The position numbers and the translations under genes were made by a program. A stretch of DNA of 64,000 nucleotides from Lepturacanthus savala (lineage: Eukaryota; Chordata; Actinopteri; Scombriformes; Trichiuridae), in NCBI GenBank assembly GCA_030544235.1, contig CM060470.1, forward strand, positions 25,299,098 to 25,363,097. Reading direction: 5' to 3'. Shown one piece after another: positions 61,501 through 64,000 of the stretch. A model generated the notes under the pieces. That model ran no database searches, was not told where the DNA came from, and saw only the letters and a program-made list of their open reading frames with translations. Each line of letters starts with the position of its first letter. The first letter of the stretch is position 1.

Positions 61501-63489
61501 GTTGATTAATTTAATAGTTGACAGCTAATCAATTAATTGGCTGGAGTTAATACAGTGTGGTCCAAATGTAACTAAAAAGGTTCTTACTGAAAATATCTAA
61601 TCTTTATAAATAGTGGTCAGCTGTTGGAACAAAATTAATATTTTCAGATTTAGAACATTTTTGAGTAACATAATTGATTTAGATGTGTGGAAAAACTGTG
61701 TTTTGTTTATTTATGGTGAAACATGAACAAGGATGCATCAAAACAGGAGGAGGAATAACCTTAGCAGTACATTCTGAAGGATTTGCTCACATGATGTTAA
61801 AAATGGCATCCCATCATCATCATCATAGTCAGTCGCATGCTCTGTGCTGCCGGGCTTATAAATATTAGACCTAGAGATGCACATTGTTATTGCTAAATAT
61901 GTCATTTCTTGCTTTGACATGGCTGTAGTGAGATGGCTCCATAATAGTGGGGATAACGTCATTTTTGCAAATCATGCAAGGTTAAATTGATTATGAGGTG
62001 ATTTTTTTTATTTTTTTTCATTGAAAATCATCTGTGTCATCCTGTCTTAGGTTATATGAGAGACTCTCTATTTGGCCCTTGTTATGAATGACCCATTTAG
62101 AAACTACTAAACAAAGATTTAGGGCCCAGTTACTAATCTAGATTTTTATTTTTAACTGGATATTTTCATCCCCCGGTTTAAAAAAAAAAAAAAAAATCTC
62201 CTTCCACACGCCGATCTGATCGACAAATATTTCAGAGACTCCAACACAAAAACCATCTGCCTAAAGCCTGTGATACCATGTCAGGCCAGTAGTGGCAGAT
62301 AAGCAGCTGCTGCATTGTCGTTTATTTATCGTCCTCCTTTACCGACACAGTGCAGCATGCTAGTGATTCAAAAAGACGGGGGAATAACTACACTACACGA
62401 CTCTACTCGATCTGATATTTTCAAATCTCTCCACTTGTTTATCCGGTTTGACAAATCTCCGGAATAAGTGCAGTGTGGGTGTGGTTCAGAGGCTGAATTG
62501 GATAGAAAACTAGATTTGTGTAGTTGGGGCCTTATTTTCTGTATTGTTATATAACACTAGTGTAGTGTCCGTTGGTAGGGGGGGGCAATTGTCATCCAGA
62601 AGTATTGTTCAGAACCTGTACCCATTCTGTATATTCAAAGTAAAATGATAATCCTGACAGCCTTGCATTCAGGACTGCAGAGACTACTTTGTAGGGCTGA
62701 AAGTTTTTAAGAAAAAAATAACGATTTTTCTGGCAGATGTGATTTTGATTTCACTCATGATTTTCATCAAATCAAGTTTCAGCACGCAACAACATTTACA
62801 TGCATCATAAAAAAAATACATCATACCATTAAAACAATAAATGCCATAACTAATGCAACTATAAAAACTCAAGAACTGATTCCAAATGTAGACATTTATT
62901 AACAAGAAACATGCTTAGCAACAGCAGTTATTACAACTGAAGAACTAAAAGAGCCATCTATGCCTAAATTAAGGTAGTGCACAACCTTTTAACTTACAGT
63001 TTTACAAGGACAGGGAGGCGGCATACACATGTATAATAGTTGAGGAAAACAAAACCTGAGTTACAAAAACGGCAACAAAATCACAACTTTGACAATCTTA
63101 AAATCACGTTGGCTAAAATTGTGGTTTTCAATCTAAAACGAGATCATTCAGGTGTACTTCTTTGGATCCTCAGCAGAACACACCTGTCAAATGTGAGCTT
63201 GAGTGGTTGTTGAGATGTGAGGCAAACACAGACAGATTCTGTCTTATGTTTTATGGTAGATGTTATATTTCCTATTCTTTACAGGCTTATGTAACTAACC
63301 AGAACCCTTTCTGTCATCCATCTCCCATGTGTTCTCCTGTGGCTGCAACAGAGAAGTACTGCGGTTTGGGTCTGAAGGTTAAAGAGCTTAACGAGTCCAT
63401 TGGTAACCAGGTCACAGTCCAGTTCATGAGCGGGACCCACCACACAGGACGTGGATTCTACCTGTCCTACTCCACCACTGAACACAAAG
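58445..63489 (+). CDS. dcbld2: DCBLD2 (discoidin, CUB and LCCL domain containing 2), 5' part, 3 coding exons, runs off the window
   Basis: Type I membrane receptor-like protein (ESDN/CLCP1), linked in mammals to vascular cell growth and receptor signalling. Exons 58445-58547, 60700-60924 and 63352-63489 are joined by GT-AG phase 1 introns and encode the first 155 residues. Signal peptide core GVLVLSILIIL at residues 15-25, cleavage probably near GCGAQKG. The CUB domain starts at DGCGPSVLGPSSGTLSSLGY and includes YPNDSVCEWEI, LDIEDSDCQVNYL, YNGIG, EKYCGLGL and FMSGTHHTGRGF. Two N-glycosylation sequons (NDS, NES) are present. IEDSD and YNGIG favour DCBLD2 over DCBLD1. An extra cysteine (YLCLY) is noted. 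LCCL, discoidin, membrane and tail exons lie beyond the right edge. Confidence 0.93.
58548..60699 (+). other. dcbld2 intron 1
   Basis: 2.15 kb; its first 350 bp remain CpG-rich and include CGAGCTAACGAGC near 58902. A short ATT/AAT run lies at 60622-60640. No other feature. Confidence 0.8.
60700..60924 (+). CDS. dcbld2: dcbld2 exon 2 (first part of CUB)
   Basis: Acceptor ttgtactgcag before 60700, donor gtgaga after 60924. The 225-nt exon encodes DGCGPSVLGPSSGTLSSLGY to GIGPERSKI, with CUB cysteines 1-3 and the acidic DIEDSD segment. Confidence 0.95.
60925..63351 (+). other. dcbld2 intron 2
   Basis: 2.4 kb of non-coding sequence. An A-run is at about 62180-62196 and a G-run at about 62578-62586. 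Nothing else recognised. Confidence 0.8.
63352..63489 (+). CDS. dcbld2: dcbld2 exon 3 (end of CUB)
   Basis: Acceptor ggctgcaacag before 63352, donor gtaccg after 63489. The 138-nt exon encodes EKYCGLGLKVKELNESIGNQ to YSTTEHK and closes the CUB fold with its fourth cysteine. The open frame upstream of 63352 is intronic. Confidence 0.93.
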
Positions 63490-64000
63490 GTACCGGCTTG
63501 TTCTCCTGTCTGCGTGTCATGTGTTGATCATCAGCCCCTCCACCCCTCCAGGTCCCAGCCTGCAGGGGCAGTCATGTGATAGAGGTGTAGCAGACTTTAA
63601 TGATGTCATTGTAATGTCGAGCTTGATTATACGTCTCTTTTGGCCACAAATGTCTGGAGACCATGTGTGTCATTGATCGAGTTAAAGTCTAATGTGTGGC
63701 AGATTACAGCTGTTTCATTCTGTGCCACCTCCCTGGTGTTTTTTTTGTGCCATGTGTGTATATGTGTTTTGTGTTGTGTCTTTTTCATTGGAACAATCAC
63801 AAACAGCCCTATCTATATCTCAGCCGTGTTTCAGTCTCAATGTTTGTGCTCCCAGGATACGTAATGAATCCCGAAGCCATGTTTCATCCTGTGCTAGAAT
63901 GTTGTTTTTTCAAGTTGATACATGAACGCAAGGAGATTTGGAGATTACACATATTGTGACATTTCTCTCTCATTTGCTAACATCTGTGTGCTTCTATCAT
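63490..64000 (+). other. dcbld2 intron 3 (partial)
   Basis: No LCCL-encoding exon is present before the window ends; the open frames here do not resemble the family. Confidence 0.75.

Noticed and set aside
63162..63351. Extension of dcbld2 exon 3 frame upstream to 63162
   Set aside because: A clear acceptor (gctgcaacag) at 63351 gives the conserved EKYCGLG junction; the upstream part has no family similarity.

Overview
The window is vertebrate nuclear DNA, almost certainly from a ray-finned (teleost) fish. It has split genes with short GT-AG introns, proteins that align along their length with human TFG, JAGN1, COL8A1 and DCBLD2 but are clearly diverged, long simple repeats, and several fish-style Tc1/mariner fossils with TA-flanked terminal inverted repeats. 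Nothing bacterial, viral or CRISPR-like was seen. Family assignments were made by reading the translations against what I remember of these families; no search was run.

Layout. (1) About 605-15540, minus strand: complete tfg gene, with one non-coding first exon, seven coding exons (predicted 422 residues) and a 3' UTR ending near a poly(A) signal at 627-632. (2) About 15.7-17.9 kb, minus: complete jagn1 (183 residues, the human length) with two coding exons joined across a 91-bp GC-AG intron. (3) About 18.8-23.3 kb, minus: complete coding region of the collagen VIII alpha-1 chain col8a1 (743 residues), plus a possible TATA-driven non-coding first exon near 31.6-31.75 kb. (4) About 23.3-58.1 kb: no convincing coding exon; microsatellites, mobile-element fossils and unexplained AT-rich sequence. 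(5) 58.4 kb to the right edge, plus: the 5' part of dcbld2, covering signal peptide and CUB domain, cut off inside an intron. The left three genes run in tandem leftwards and dcbld2 runs rightwards, so col8a1 and dcbld2 are divergent.

How the genes relate. TFG organises ER exit sites, JAGN1 is an ER membrane protein of the early secretory pathway, collagen VIII is a secreted network collagen and DCBLD2 is a surface receptor. TFG, COL8A1 and DCBLD2 lie near each other in human 3q12 (from memory), so the fish block looks like conserved synteny with jagn1 inserted, not an operon-like functional unit.

The window reads mainly as ordinary vertebrate sequence; I did not find a new biological system. 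The points most worth a second look are the GC-AG intron in jagn1, a tandem NAGNAG acceptor in tfg, the candidate col8a1 first exon and promoter, a uORF overlapping the dcbld2 start codon, extra cysteines in col8a1 and dcbld2, a perfect 20-bp inverted repeat around a TA microsatellite, and a TTAA-bounded repeat of about 1 kb with 18-bp inverted ends.
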